Part shown: in pieces, positions 25,287 to 33,583 of the stretch
How the letters are laid out: the number at the start of each line of letters is the position of its first letter
Position numbering within the stretch: the stretch's first letter is position 1
Assembly: GCA_902559395.1 (NCBI GenBank)
Contig: CACEHR010000006.1
Span: 21,395 to 85,394 of the forward strand
Origin: an uncultured Pelagibacteraceae bacterium
GTDB taxonomy: Bacteria; Pseudomonadota; Alphaproteobacteria; Pelagibacterales; Pelagibacteraceae
Direction of reading: 5' to 3'
DNA length: 64,000 bases
The notes under the pieces: model-generated
Seen by the model: only the letters and a program-made list of their open reading frames with translations
The model's database searches: none
What the model was told of the DNA's origin: nothing
Program-made: the position numbers and the translations under genes

Positions 25287-26303
25287 TTATAGAGCGGCGC
25301 TAACTTTTTTAGCAACGTCTGCAGGCACCCAATCTTTCCACATGCTTTCATTTTTTAAGAAGTGCATCGCGGTAAGTTCCATATCACCATCTGACTCATC
25401 TTCGTAAAAAGCTAACATTTTGTTAACTGTAGCTGTTGGAATAGTATATTTCTTTAAGAAATCAGTTTCTTTAGGATTAGCTTTCGCCCAATCAGTTAAA
25501 ACAGATTTTGTCAAAGCCATATCTCTATATTCACATGCACAGCTTTTCTTGTAAGCATCTGGTCCGTTTGCTTTAATATCTTCAACAACTGCGGACATAG
25601 AGTTCCAACAATCAGAATCAAATTTTGGTTCTGTAAGTCTAACAAGGTCAACTTTACCCATTAAACCAGTTGGTGCCCAGTAATATGTAAAGATTGGTTT
25701 TTTCTTGGCAAAAGCTCCTGCAATAGCAGCATCTAATGCTCCACCTGAACCTGGGTCGAAGTTAGTATAGTATTTGTCTAAACCATATTCTATTTGCTTA
25801 ACCAAGTTTACAGTATAACAAGTCCAACCAGATATACAGCTAGTCATTCTTCCTTTTGAAGGATCTTCTGGATCTTTAAATAAAGCTGCAATTTTTGGAT
25901 CTTTCATATCATCAACTGATTTCAAATTGTATTTATCAGCTGTTGTTTTATCTACATAGAATGCTTGTTGAGAGTCTGGTGTGTTAACTCCAATATTAAT
26001 AATAGTACCAGCCTTTTCATGTGGCTCGTAATTAGCAATAATGTTGTCATACCAAACTTCAGTAATAACATCTAATTGACCGTCGTAATGAGCAGCCATT
26101 ATTGGGGTAGTACTTCCCTTAGTTACAGAAACTTCACACCCGTATCCTTTTTCAAGGATGAAGGTAGTGATAGCTGTATGGATGTTTGCACTACTCCAGT
26201 CAAAATCTCCCAATCTTGCCTTACAATCACCAGCGTTTGCATTACTTACAATCAAAGATGACAGAAGGAAAATTGAGATTGTTAATCTCTTTAAAAACTT
26301 CAT
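25287..26303 (-). CDS. proX: Glycine betaine/carnitine-type ABC transporter binding protein ProX
   Basis: Periplasmic binding protein of the OpuAC/ProX family, 338 aa. A signal peptide (MKFLKRLTISIFLLSSLIVSNANA) is followed by the mature protein. DFDWSSANIHTAI (about 33-45), VITEVWYDN (about 79-87) and an aromatic-rich FTYYWAPTGL (about 200-209) contain tryptophans and tyrosines that may build the quaternary-ammonium cage. AAGGAG lies upstream of ATG 26303. First gene of proX-(hairpin)-proW-proV-SDR and divergent from the gamma-butyrobetaine-hydroxylase-like gene, so gamma-butyrobetaine or carnitine are good ligand candidates beside glycine betaine. Confidence 0.86.
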   Translation of the reverse strand: MKFLKRLTISIFLLSSLIVSNANAGDCKARLGDFDWSSANIHTAITTFILEKGYGCEVSVTKGSTTPIMAAHYDGQLDVITEVWYDNIIANYEPHEKAGTIINIGVNTPDSQQAFYVDKTTADKYNLKSVDDMKDPKIAALFKDPEDPSKGRMTSCISGWTCYTVNLVKQIEYGLDKYYTNFDPGSGGALDAAIAGAFAKKKPIFTYYWAPTGLMGKVDLVRLTEPKFDSDCWNSMSAVVEDIKANGPDAYKKSCACEYRDMALTKSVLTDWAKANPKETDFLKKYTIPTATVNKMLAFYEDESDGDMELTAMHFLKNESMWKDWVPADVAKKVSAAL

Positions 26304-26395
26304 TAAATTATCTCCTTAAGTTTAAGTTTTAATACCGAGATTTAATAATGAATGTAGATAAAAAACAAGCTTTGAATTGTTAATACAACCATTAA

Positions 26396-26424
26396 TTGAG
26401 TTGATTTGATTACTCTTTTATATA
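26396..26424 (+). promoter_or_regulatory. Putative sigma-70 promoter of the gamma-butyrobetaine-hydroxylase-like gene
   Basis: TTGAGT (26396-26401), a 17-bp spacer and TATATA (26419-26424). A start of transcription about 7 nt later would fall only a few bases before the GTG at 26435, so the mRNA may be leaderless or nearly so. The rest of the 131-bp divergent spacer holds the proX ribosome site and nothing else I can name. Confidence 0.45.
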
Positions 26425-26434
26425 AAAATTAAGT

Positions 26435-27562
26435 GTGAGCTCAATTTCTAAACTAGAAAAAAATTCAACGTATTTAAAAGTTATTTGGAATGATGGTGAA
26501 GAGAGTAAGTTTAATTACCTTTGGCTAAGAGACAATTGTCCAACTGCTCATGATAAAGATTCGAGACATAGAATGTTTAATATTTTGGAAGTCTCACAAA
26601 ATATTAATCCCACTAAATACTCTATAAGTTCAGATGGAAAATTAGAAATTGAATGGAGCGAAGGAGATCATACAAGCTATTATGATCCAAAATGGTTAAG
26701 AGAAAATTGTTATACTTTAAAAAATAAGCAAAAGTATGTTTCACCCTATAAACTTTGGGATAGCTCTTTAGAAAAGAACTTAAAATCTATTCAAATTGAT
26801 CATGATGAAATTGTAAATTCTGATGATGGCTTGATTAAATGGTTAGAGCTTTTACATTATACTGGAATAGCCATTGTTAAAAATGCTCCAGTTGAAAAAA
26901 ATTCTGCATTAAAAGTTTTAAACCGTATAAGTCATACTCGAGAAACTTTTTTTAAAACACCATTTGAAGTAATTAATATTCCAAAACCAAATAATTCTGC
27001 TTATACAGCGCACGCTTTAAGAAATCATATGGATTTACCTTGGTTTGAAAATCCACCTGGTTATCAATTTTTACACTGTTTAATAAATTCAGCAAAGGGT
27101 GGCGACTCATCAGCTGTAGATGCATTTGCTGTAGCAGATTATTTAAAAAATAACGAAAAAGATACTTTTGATATATTGGTAAATACTCCACTTAAATTTA
27201 GAGATAAAGACTACACTCAAGAAGCAGTCAGAAGTTTTTATGGTACAGCAATATCACTCACTAAAGACGGAGATTACAACGATATTCGTTATAGTATTGC
27301 AACACTAGATGCTCTTGATTGTCACCCAGATATAATGGACTCAGTTTATAAAGCTCATCATCGATTTGGAAATTTATTACATGATGCTAAATTTGAAATT
27401 AATTTTAGACTAGAGCCAGGAGATATTTTTTCATTTAACAATAGAAGATTGCTTCATGGAAGAACAGAGTTTGATCCTAATTCTGGTCATAGACATCTCC
27501 AAGGATATTACATGGATAGAGATGAAATAATTGGAAGATTAAAATTTCTTAAAAGTTATTAA
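26435..27562 (+). CDS. Gamma-butyrobetaine hydroxylase-like 2OG dioxygenase (BBOX/TmpA-like)
   Basis: A 375-aa protein with two parts: an N-terminal DUF971/GBBH-like domain (about 1-105, FNYLWLRDNCPTAHD and KWLRENCY) and a TauD-type oxygenase domain. Iron ligands are H.D in ALRNHMDLPWFENPPGYQFLHC (split here: RNHMDLPW, then ENPPGYQF; about 193-211) and the distal His in RRLLHGRTEF (about 338-347); HRHLQGYYMDRD binds 2-oxoglutarate. The ENPPGYQ segment is characteristic of gamma-butyrobetaine hydroxylases. The likely reaction is gamma-butyrobetaine to L-carnitine, feeding the carnitine genes at 20.0-22.4 kb. The related TmpA enzymes hydroxylate a trimethylaminoethylphosphonate and share this architecture, so that substrate is the main alternative. 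Start is GTG 26435. Confidence 0.78.
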   Translation: MSSISKLEKNSTYLKVIWNDGEESKFNYLWLRDNCPTAHDKDSRHRMFNILEVSQNINPTKYSISSDGKLEIEWSEGDHTSYYDPKWLRENCYTLKNKQKYVSPYKLWDSSLEKNLKSIQIDHDEIVNSDDGLIKWLELLHYTGIAIVKNAPVEKNSALKVLNRISHTRETFFKTPFEVINIPKPNNSAYTAHALRNHMDLPWFENPPGYQFLHCLINSAKGGDSSAVDAFAVADYLKNNEKDTFDILVNTPLKFRDKDYTQEAVRSFYGTAISLTKDGDYNDIRYSIATLDALDCHPDIMDSVYKAHHRFGNLLHDAKFEINFRLEPGDIFSFNNRRLLHGRTEFDPNSGHRHLQGYYMDRDEIIGRLKFLKSY

Positions 27563-27617
27563 CAGATACAACCTGATTTAGAAAAATAATATATTTTAAT
27601 ATTTAAGTAATTTTAAT

Positions 27618-27659
27618 TTAACGTTATCTTAACATTTATAATTTACTTCATTGTAAATA
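27618..27659 (+). promoter_or_regulatory. Possible Pho-box-like direct repeat and promoter upstream of ugpB
   Basis: TTAAC occurs twice exactly 11 bp apart (27618 and 27629), the periodicity of PhoB half-sites, though the bases differ from the usual CTGTCA form. A TATAAT lies at 27637-27642 and a weaker TAAATA at 27654-27659, about 14 bp after the second repeat. Ugp operons are often phosphate-controlled. The rest of the 122-bp leader is AT-rich and ends in the ribosome site GAGAGGG. Confidence 0.3.
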
Positions 27660-27684
27660 CATAAATTAAAAAGAGAGGGAAAAA

Positions 27685-28992
27685 ATGAAAAAAATACTTA
27701 GTATTTTAACAATTCTATTTACATTCTCTTTTACATCGCACAGCTACTCAAAGACAGAAATTCATTGGTGGTATGGAAACAGTGGTTTTCTTGGTGATGT
27801 AATTATTGAAATTGCAAATAGATTTAACGCTTCACAAGATCAATATACGGTCATTCCTACAGGTAAAGGAAGTTATGAAGATAACATGGCGGCAACTATT
27901 GCTGCATTTAGAGCAGGAGACCAACCACACTATTCACAGGTTTATGATGCTGGTGCTGCGATAATGGTAGCGCAAGTTAAAAATGGTGTTGTCATTGGTT
28001 TTGAAGAAATGGCAGAGAAATATGGAATTAAAGTCGATGCAGACAATTATATTCCAGGAATTAAAAATTTCTATGCTGACTCTGATGGAAAAATGATTGG
28101 TGTTCCTTTTAATAGTTCAACTTGTTTAATGTATGCAAACATGGACATATTGAAAAAAGTAGGAATTGAGTCAGTTCCAAAAACTTATGAGGAGTTTGAG
28201 GCTATGGCTCCAAAAATTAAAGCTGCTGGATATATTCCTTTAGTTCAAAGTCACTTTCCTTGGATCTGGACAGAAAATTTCTTTTCAAGACATAACCTAC
28301 TTATGACTGATGGAAACAATGGTTACGATGCTGTTCCAACAAAAACTTTATTTGCTGAAACAGATGCATTTGTAATGCATTGGAAAAAAGTTAAGGAATG
28401 GTATGAAAAAGGCTTTTATGGTTATAAAGGAAGAGCATGGGGAGATAACCAAGCTCCATTTATAGCTGGTGAAGCTGCGTTTTGGTTTGGTTCAGCTGCA
28501 TCTTTCGGTGGAATGAAAGGTGTTGTACCTAACTTTACAGTAAATCATATTCCTTACTGGGATTCTGTAACAGGTGGTAAAGAGTATCCAACGTTTATCG
28601 GTGGTGCTGCTAACTGGATATTAAATGGTCATACAGAAGAAGAGTACAAAGGACTTGCTAAATTTATAGAATTTATGGGTTCTCCAGAGATGGATCTGTA
28701 TTATCACAATATGACTGGTTACTCTGCAGTAACTAAAGGTGGTATAGCGTTAGCTGAAACTATAAACTTTTATAGAGCTTCTCCATATCATAAAGCAGTT
28801 GGTGAACAATTAAGCTTAGAAGGTTCGACTATTCCTGGTGGATATAGAGCTGGTAACTGGCCACAAATTCGTGAAGTAATTTACGAAAATGTTGAGCCAA
28901 TGTTAAACGGCAAAATATCAATCGAAAAAGGATTGAAGAACATGGATAAAGGTGCAGCTAAATTGTTAAAACAATTTGCTAAAACTTTATAA
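27685..28992 (+). CDS. ugpB: Glycerol-3-phosphate ABC transporter binding protein UgpB
   Basis: Periplasmic binding protein, 435 aa, with a signal peptide (residues 1 to about 22). It aligns by eye with E. coli UgpB along its length: RFNASQDQYTVIPTGKGSYEDN, AAFRAGDQPHYSQVYDAG, GVPFNSSTCLMYANMD, FIGGAANWIL, MTGYSAVTKGG and the final GNWPQIREVIYE are the matching blocks (each shortened here). It should capture sn-glycerol-3-phosphate or glycerophosphodiesters. GAGAGGG lies 5 nt before the ATG. It is followed by a strong terminator-like hairpin before the permease genes. Confidence 0.85.
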   Translation: MKKILSILTILFTFSFTSHSYSKTEIHWWYGNSGFLGDVIIEIANRFNASQDQYTVIPTGKGSYEDNMAATIAAFRAGDQPHYSQVYDAGAAIMVAQVKNGVVIGFEEMAEKYGIKVDADNYIPGIKNFYADSDGKMIGVPFNSSTCLMYANMDILKKVGIESVPKTYEEFEAMAPKIKAAGYIPLVQSHFPWIWTENFFSRHNLLMTDGNNGYDAVPTKTLFAETDAFVMHWKKVKEWYEKGFYGYKGRAWGDNQAPFIAGEAAFWFGSAASFGGMKGVVPNFTVNHIPYWDSVTGGKEYPTFIGGAANWILNGHTEEEYKGLAKFIEFMGSPEMDLYYHNMTGYSAVTKGGIALAETINFYRASPYHKAVGEQLSLEGSTIPGGYRAGNWPQIREVIYENVEPMLNGKISIEKGLKNMDKGAAKLLKQFAKTL

Positions 28993-29003
28993 TTAATAAT
29001 TTA

Positions 29004-29040
29004 AATAAGGAGGGTATTGATTTACCCTCCTTATTTTTTA
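29004..29040 (+). terminator. Terminator/attenuator between ugpB and ugpA
   Basis: 13-bp stem AATAAGGAGGGTA (29004-29016) / TACCCTCCTTATT (29023-29035) with a 6-base loop and a T-run after it. It stands only about 10 bp before the ugpA ATG. Most transcripts should end here, giving excess binding protein over permease. Confidence 0.88.
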
Positions 29041-29050
29041 TTTTACTTAT

Positions 29051-29929
29051 ATGAAAAAAGTCCAATTTAAATCTAGTTATTCACAATATTTATTCTTAGC
29101 ACCACAGTTAGGAATTTTATTAATTTTTTTATATTGGCCAATCATACAAACTTTTAGAGATGCATTTACAATGCAAGATGCTTTTGGATTTGGAGCGACG
29201 TTTGTATGGTTTGATAATTTTTTATTTATTTTTGATGATCCAGCTTATTTCATAGCTTTCAAATTTACTATTATTTATAGTTTTGTAATCACATTAATTA
29301 CAGGCTCCATTGGATTATTGCTTGCCGTTCAGGCTAATAATGTAATGCATGGTAAAAGCACTTACAAAACACTTTTAATTTGGCCTTATGCAATCGCGCC
29401 TGCGGTTGTCGGTGTAATGGCAAATTACTTTTTTAGTGAAAGATTTGGACTTCTTTATCATTTATTTCACGAACTTTGGGGATTTAACTGGTACGAAAGT
29501 GTTTTTGACTCTTATATTTACGTAATAATAGCTGGTTCTTGGAAGCAAATCAGTGCTAATTTCATTTTCTTCTTGGCAGGTCTTCAAGCTATACAAAAAT
29601 CTGTAATTGAAGCATCAATGATTGACTGTAAAAATAGTTTTAGAAGATTTTGGACAATTACATTTCCATTATTAATGCCAACTACATTCTTTTTAATAAT
29701 TATTAATATAACCTATGCTTTCTTTGATACATTTGGAATTATCGATACCACAACAATAGGTGCTCCTTCAGGCGAAACAAGAACTCTAGTTTATAAAGCC
29801 TACATGGATGGATTTAGAGGACTAGATTTAGGAAGTGCAGGAGCTCAATCAATTATGATGATGTTGATTGTATTAGTAATTACAATTTTTCAATTTAGAT
29901 ATATCGAAGGGAAAATACATTATAATTAA
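29051..29929 (+). CDS. ugpA: Glycerol-3-phosphate ABC transporter permease UgpA
   Basis: A 292-aa binding-protein-dependent permease with six membrane helices. The N-terminal block YLFLAPQLGILLIFLYWP (about 13-30) and the EAA-like loop IEASMIDCKNSFRRFWTITFPLLMP (about 188-212, contacts the ATPase) are typical of the MalF/UgpA group. It follows the ugpB hairpin and abuts ugpE with a 1-nt overlap (TAATG). Partner of the two UgpE-like subunits downstream. Confidence 0.85.
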   Translation: MKKVQFKSSYSQYLFLAPQLGILLIFLYWPIIQTFRDAFTMQDAFGFGATFVWFDNFLFIFDDPAYFIAFKFTIIYSFVITLITGSIGLLLAVQANNVMHGKSTYKTLLIWPYAIAPAVVGVMANYFFSERFGLLYHLFHELWGFNWYESVFDSYIYVIIAGSWKQISANFIFFLAGLQAIQKSVIEASMIDCKNSFRRFWTITFPLLMPTTFFLIIINITYAFFDTFGIIDTTTIGAPSGETRTLVYKAYMDGFRGLDLGSAGAQSIMMMLIVLVITIFQFRYIEGKIHYN

Positions 29930-30750
29930 TGACTAGATTTATCACATCAAGTTTTTCACATTTAATTTTACTCATTGGAATACTAATCATGGTAGTTCCT
30001 GTATGGATGATCTTTGCTAGCTCAACGCACACAAGTTCAATGATTAATATGAATGGTCTTCAAATATTTTTAGGAGATAGCTTTTATGAAAATTACTTAA
30101 GGGTTTTATTATATCAAGGTGGTTTTTTTAAAGAGATAACAGCATTAAAAATGTTTTTTAATAGTTTTATAATGGCTACAGGAGTTGCAATATTATCTGT
30201 CGTTACATCTTTAATGGCCGCATATGCTTTGGTTTATTATAGAATAAAACATGCAACATTATTGTTTTGGATAATATTCATTACAATTTTAGTTCCATTA
30301 GAGTTAAGAATTTTTCCTACTTATTCAGTAATGGCTGAACTTAATTTAGTGAATTCTTACTTTGGATTAATAGTTCCTATTTCAGCCTCAGCTATAGCAA
30401 CCTTATTCTTCCGACAATTTTATAAAACTGTTCCAGATGAATTACTTGAATCTGCAAAACTTGATGGAGCAAATACTTGGAGATTTTTTGTTGATTTTTT
30501 AATTCCTTTGTCAAAAACAATGATTGTAGCCATGTTAATTTTTATGTTTGTTTTTGGTTACAACCAGTACTTATGGCCTTTATTGGTAACAACTTCAGAA
30601 CAATATTGGACTGTGGTTATGGGACTAAAAATGATGTCAGGTTCTATTGTTCATCGTTTTGCTTTCGTGATGATGTCTATGGTTCCACCAATTTTAATTA
30701 TAATTGTGTTACAGAAACATTTTATTAAGGGGGTTTTTCAAGATAAATGA
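29929..30750 (+). CDS. ugpE: Glycerol-3-phosphate ABC transporter permease UgpE, copy 1
   Basis: A 273-aa permease of the MalG/UgpE type with six helices. The EAA loop is ELLESAKLDGANTWRFFVDF (about 170-189), followed by FGYNQYLWPLLVTT, a block shared with E. coli UgpE. It overlaps both neighbours (TAATG with ugpA, ATGA with copy 2). Relative to copy 2 it lacks about 11 residues in the last periplasmic loop (SGSIVHRF). Either copy could pair with UgpA. Confidence 0.85.
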   Translation: MTRFITSSFSHLILLIGILIMVVPVWMIFASSTHTSSMINMNGLQIFLGDSFYENYLRVLLYQGGFFKEITALKMFFNSFIMATGVAILSVVTSLMAAYALVYYRIKHATLLFWIIFITILVPLELRIFPTYSVMAELNLVNSYFGLIVPISASAIATLFFRQFYKTVPDELLESAKLDGANTWRFFVDFLIPLSKTMIVAMLIFMFVFGYNQYLWPLLVTTSEQYWTVVMGLKMMSGSIVHRFAFVMMSMVPPILIIIVLQKHFIKGVFQDK

Positions 30751-31598
30751 AAATTAAACCACTTCAAATAATTGCTCATATTATTTTAATAATAGGAGTC
30801 TTGTTAATGGTAGTTCCTATTTGGATATCTTTTGCAAGTTCTTCACATGATTCTGTAACTATACTGACAGAAGGTATGAAGTTTCATATAGGTGATCAGC
30901 TAGCAAGAAACTATAACGAAGTTTTAAATGAAAAAGGTGGTTGGTCTGAAGAAGTGACTGCTGCTAAAATGTTTATTAATAGTTTTATAATGGCATTAGG
31001 AATTGCAACACTTAAAGTAGTTATTTCTGCAATGTCAGCATATGCTTTGGTTTATTATAGATTTAAATTAGCTGTACCAATTTTTTGGTTAATTTTTATT
31101 ACCCTACTTGTTCCTTTAGAAGTAAGAATTTTTCCAAGCTATAAAATTGTATCTGATTTAGGTTTAACAAATTCATATACAGGCCTTATTCTTCCATTAG
31201 TTGCCTCAGCAACAGCAACTTTTTTCTTCAGACAATTTTACAAAACAATTCCAGATGAACTATTGGAGTCAGCAAAATTAGATGGAGCAAATGCTTGGAG
31301 TTTTTTCATAGATTTCTTGGTTCCATTATCTAAAACTATGATAGCAGCAATGTTTATCTTTATGTTTGTATATGGATATAGCCAATATTTATGGCCGCTA
31401 ATAATGACAACTGCAGAAGAATATTGGACTGTTGTAATGGGAATGAAAATTATTTACACAGAAAGTTACGAAGGAGTTGCTCTGCCAAGAACGGCAGAAA
31501 GATTTGCATATATCATTTTGTCAATGATCCCACCAGTTTTAGTGGTAGTATTTTTACAGAAATGGTTCATAAAAGGATTAATTCAAACGGAGAAATAA
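30747..31598 (+). CDS. ugpE: Glycerol-3-phosphate ABC transporter permease UgpE, copy 2
   Basis: A 283-aa paralogue of the preceding gene. The EAA loop reads ELLESAKLDGANAWSFFIDF and is followed by YGYSQYLWPLIMTT, nearly the same as copy 1, but the last loop is longer and contains YEGVALPRTAERF. E. coli has only one UgpE. The second copy could form an alternative heterodimer with UgpA, or a transporter of altered specificity. It ends directly before ugpC (TAAATG). Confidence 0.83.
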   Translation: MKIKPLQIIAHIILIIGVLLMVVPIWISFASSSHDSVTILTEGMKFHIGDQLARNYNEVLNEKGGWSEEVTAAKMFINSFIMALGIATLKVVISAMSAYALVYYRFKLAVPIFWLIFITLLVPLEVRIFPSYKIVSDLGLTNSYTGLILPLVASATATFFFRQFYKTIPDELLESAKLDGANAWSFFIDFLVPLSKTMIAAMFIFMFVYGYSQYLWPLIMTTAEEYWTVVMGMKIIYTESYEGVALPRTAERFAYIILSMIPPVLVVVFLQKWFIKGLIQTEK

Positions 31599-32651
31599 AT
31601 GAGTTTTTTAGATTTAAAAAATGTGACTAAGATTTACCCAAATGGAACTAAGGCTGTTCATGAAACTTCATTAAGTATTGATGAAGGAGAATTTATGGTT
31701 TTTGTAGGACCTAGTGGTTGTGGAAAATCAACTTTATTAAGGATGGTTGCAGGTTTAGAGGATATTACAGAGGGTGATATTAATCTTGATGGAAAATTAA
31801 TGAATGAAGTTGATCCATCTGAAAGAGATGTAGCAATGGTGTTTCAGAACTATGCATTATACCCACACATGAATGTTTACAATAATTTAGCTTATGGTCT
31901 AAAAAATAGAGGAATTGACAAAGAAACAATTGAGCAAAAAGTAAATGATGCAGCTAAGCTGTTACAAATTTCAGATTATTTACAGAGAAAACCTTCAATG
32001 TTATCCGGAGGTCAAAGGCAAAGAGTTGCAATGGGCAGAGCAATTGTAAGAAATCCAAAAATATTCTTATTTGACGAGCCTCTTTCAAACTTAGATGCAA
32101 AATTAAGAATTCAGATGAGACTTGAAATTAAAAAACTTCAGCAGAAAGTTGGAGTAACAAGTATATTTGTTACGCATGATCAAGTTGAGGCCATGACACT
32201 TGCTGATAGGTTGGCAGTAATTAATAATGGAATTATTGAACAGCTTGGTACCCCTATAGAGATATATGATAATCCAAAATCTTTATTTGTTGCGGGTTTT
32301 ATTGGTTCACCACAAATGAATTTTTTAGATGGTAATTTAAAAAATAAAACATTATCTGCAGAAGGTTTTGAGATTAAAGACGTTAATACTGAGCATGAAG
32401 GAGAAGTTACTTTAGGAATAAGACCAGAGCATTTAGTACAATCTGAAAATGGTTTAATTAATTTAAAAGTAGACCTAGTGGAACAGCTTGGTTCGGATAA
32501 TCTTGTTTATGGTCAATTGAAAAATATAAAAGACTTTTGTTACAGGTGCCCAGGAAATCAAACTATAGAAAAAGGTTCTAATCTAAGTCTAAATATTGAG
32601 AACAAAAAATATTATATTTTTGATAAAAGCACTGGTAAAAGAGTTAATTAA
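31599..32651 (+). CDS. ugpC: Glycerol-3-phosphate ABC transporter ATPase UgpC
   Basis: A 350-aa ATPase of the MalK/UgpC group. Walker A is GPSGCGKST (about 37-45), the signature LSGGQRQRVAMGRAI (about 134-148), Walker B IFLFDEPLSNLDA (about 154-166), and the switch is VTHDQVEAMT. The C-terminal regulatory region contains the TOBE-type GIRPEH block. It starts directly after the ugpE copy 2 stop. It powers the UgpA/UgpE permease. Confidence 0.87.
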   Translation: MSFLDLKNVTKIYPNGTKAVHETSLSIDEGEFMVFVGPSGCGKSTLLRMVAGLEDITEGDINLDGKLMNEVDPSERDVAMVFQNYALYPHMNVYNNLAYGLKNRGIDKETIEQKVNDAAKLLQISDYLQRKPSMLSGGQRQRVAMGRAIVRNPKIFLFDEPLSNLDAKLRIQMRLEIKKLQQKVGVTSIFVTHDQVEAMTLADRLAVINNGIIEQLGTPIEIYDNPKSLFVAGFIGSPQMNFLDGNLKNKTLSAEGFEIKDVNTEHEGEVTLGIRPEHLVQSENGLINLKVDLVEQLGSDNLVYGQLKNIKDFCYRCPGNQTIEKGSNLSLNIENKKYYIFDKSTGKRVN

Positions 32652-32653
32652 AT

Positions 32654-33574
32654 TTGATTTTAAGCAAACCAAATCACATAAAAATTTATGGACACCGAGG
32701 AGCTAGGGGAGATCTTCCTGAAAATACTTTAGAGAGTTTCAAATATTTATTTGAAAATAATATTAATGCATACGAAACAGATATATTAATTTCTAAGGAT
32801 CTTGTACCAGTTATTGCTCATGATTTTAGATTAGATCCAAGCAGAACAAAAGATAATGAGGGGAATTGGATAGAGGATGAAAATTTAAAAATATTTGATT
32901 TAACTTATGAAGAACTTTCAAAGTTTGATGTAGGTTCAGTAAATAAACTATCCAGATACGGAAGAAGATTTATTAATCAAAAAAAATTAGAAAACCAAAG
33001 AATACCAAAACTTTCTGAATTATTAGAAATGTCTTCAAAAAATAAATCTGAAAAATTATTAATAAATTTAGAAATAAAATCTACACCAGAGGAAGAAAAT
33101 TTGACACCAGAACCAGAAGATACAGTAAAATTAATTATGAACGATATAAATGAATCATCTTTAAAAGATAAAATAATCGTTTCATCATTTGATTGGAGAA
33201 CTTTATCAGTAATTAAAAATCAGTATCCTGAAATTCCAAGAGCTTACTTAACTCAACATTTGACAGGTATTAATATTAATCAAACTATTTACAACAGATC
33301 TCCATGGTTGAGTTTTTTGCCTTATTATGAAGATCATGAATTGCCAAAAATTATAAAGTCACAAGGTGGAAAAGCTTGGCATCCATACCGAAAAGACATT
33401 ACAAAAAAACTTGTCGATATTTCTCATCAAGAAGAATTGCCAGTAAATGTATGGACAGTAAACAAAGAGTACGAAATGTTAAAGATGGTTGAGTACGGCG
33501 TAGATGGTATTATGACAGATTATCCATTAAGGTTGAAAGAACTTTGTGAGAAAGAAAATATAAAATGGTTTTAG
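32654..33574 (+). CDS. ugpQ: Glycerophosphodiester phosphodiesterase (UgpQ-like GDPD)
   Basis: A 306-aa GDPD-family TIM barrel. The catalytic His is in IYGHRGARGDLPENT (about 11-25), metal ligands in AYETDILIS (about 38-46), and the second His in VIAHDFRLD (about 53-61). The enzyme splits glycerophosphodiesters into sn-glycerol-3-phosphate and an alcohol, matching the Ugp importer upstream. The start is TTG 32654, 2 nt after the ugpC stop; no ATG or GTG occurs before the catalytic His, so TTG is the only workable start. No signal peptide, so it acts in the cytoplasm. Confidence 0.84.
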   Translation: MILSKPNHIKIYGHRGARGDLPENTLESFKYLFENNINAYETDILISKDLVPVIAHDFRLDPSRTKDNEGNWIEDENLKIFDLTYEELSKFDVGSVNKLSRYGRRFINQKKLENQRIPKLSELLEMSSKNKSEKLLINLEIKSTPEEENLTPEPEDTVKLIMNDINESSLKDKIIVSSFDWRTLSVIKNQYPEIPRAYLTQHLTGININQTIYNRSPWLSFLPYYEDHELPKIIKSQGGKAWHPYRKDITKKLVDISHQEELPVNVWTVNKEYEMLKMVEYGVDGIMTDYPLRLKELCEKENIKWF

Positions 33575-33583
33575 TTTATTTTA

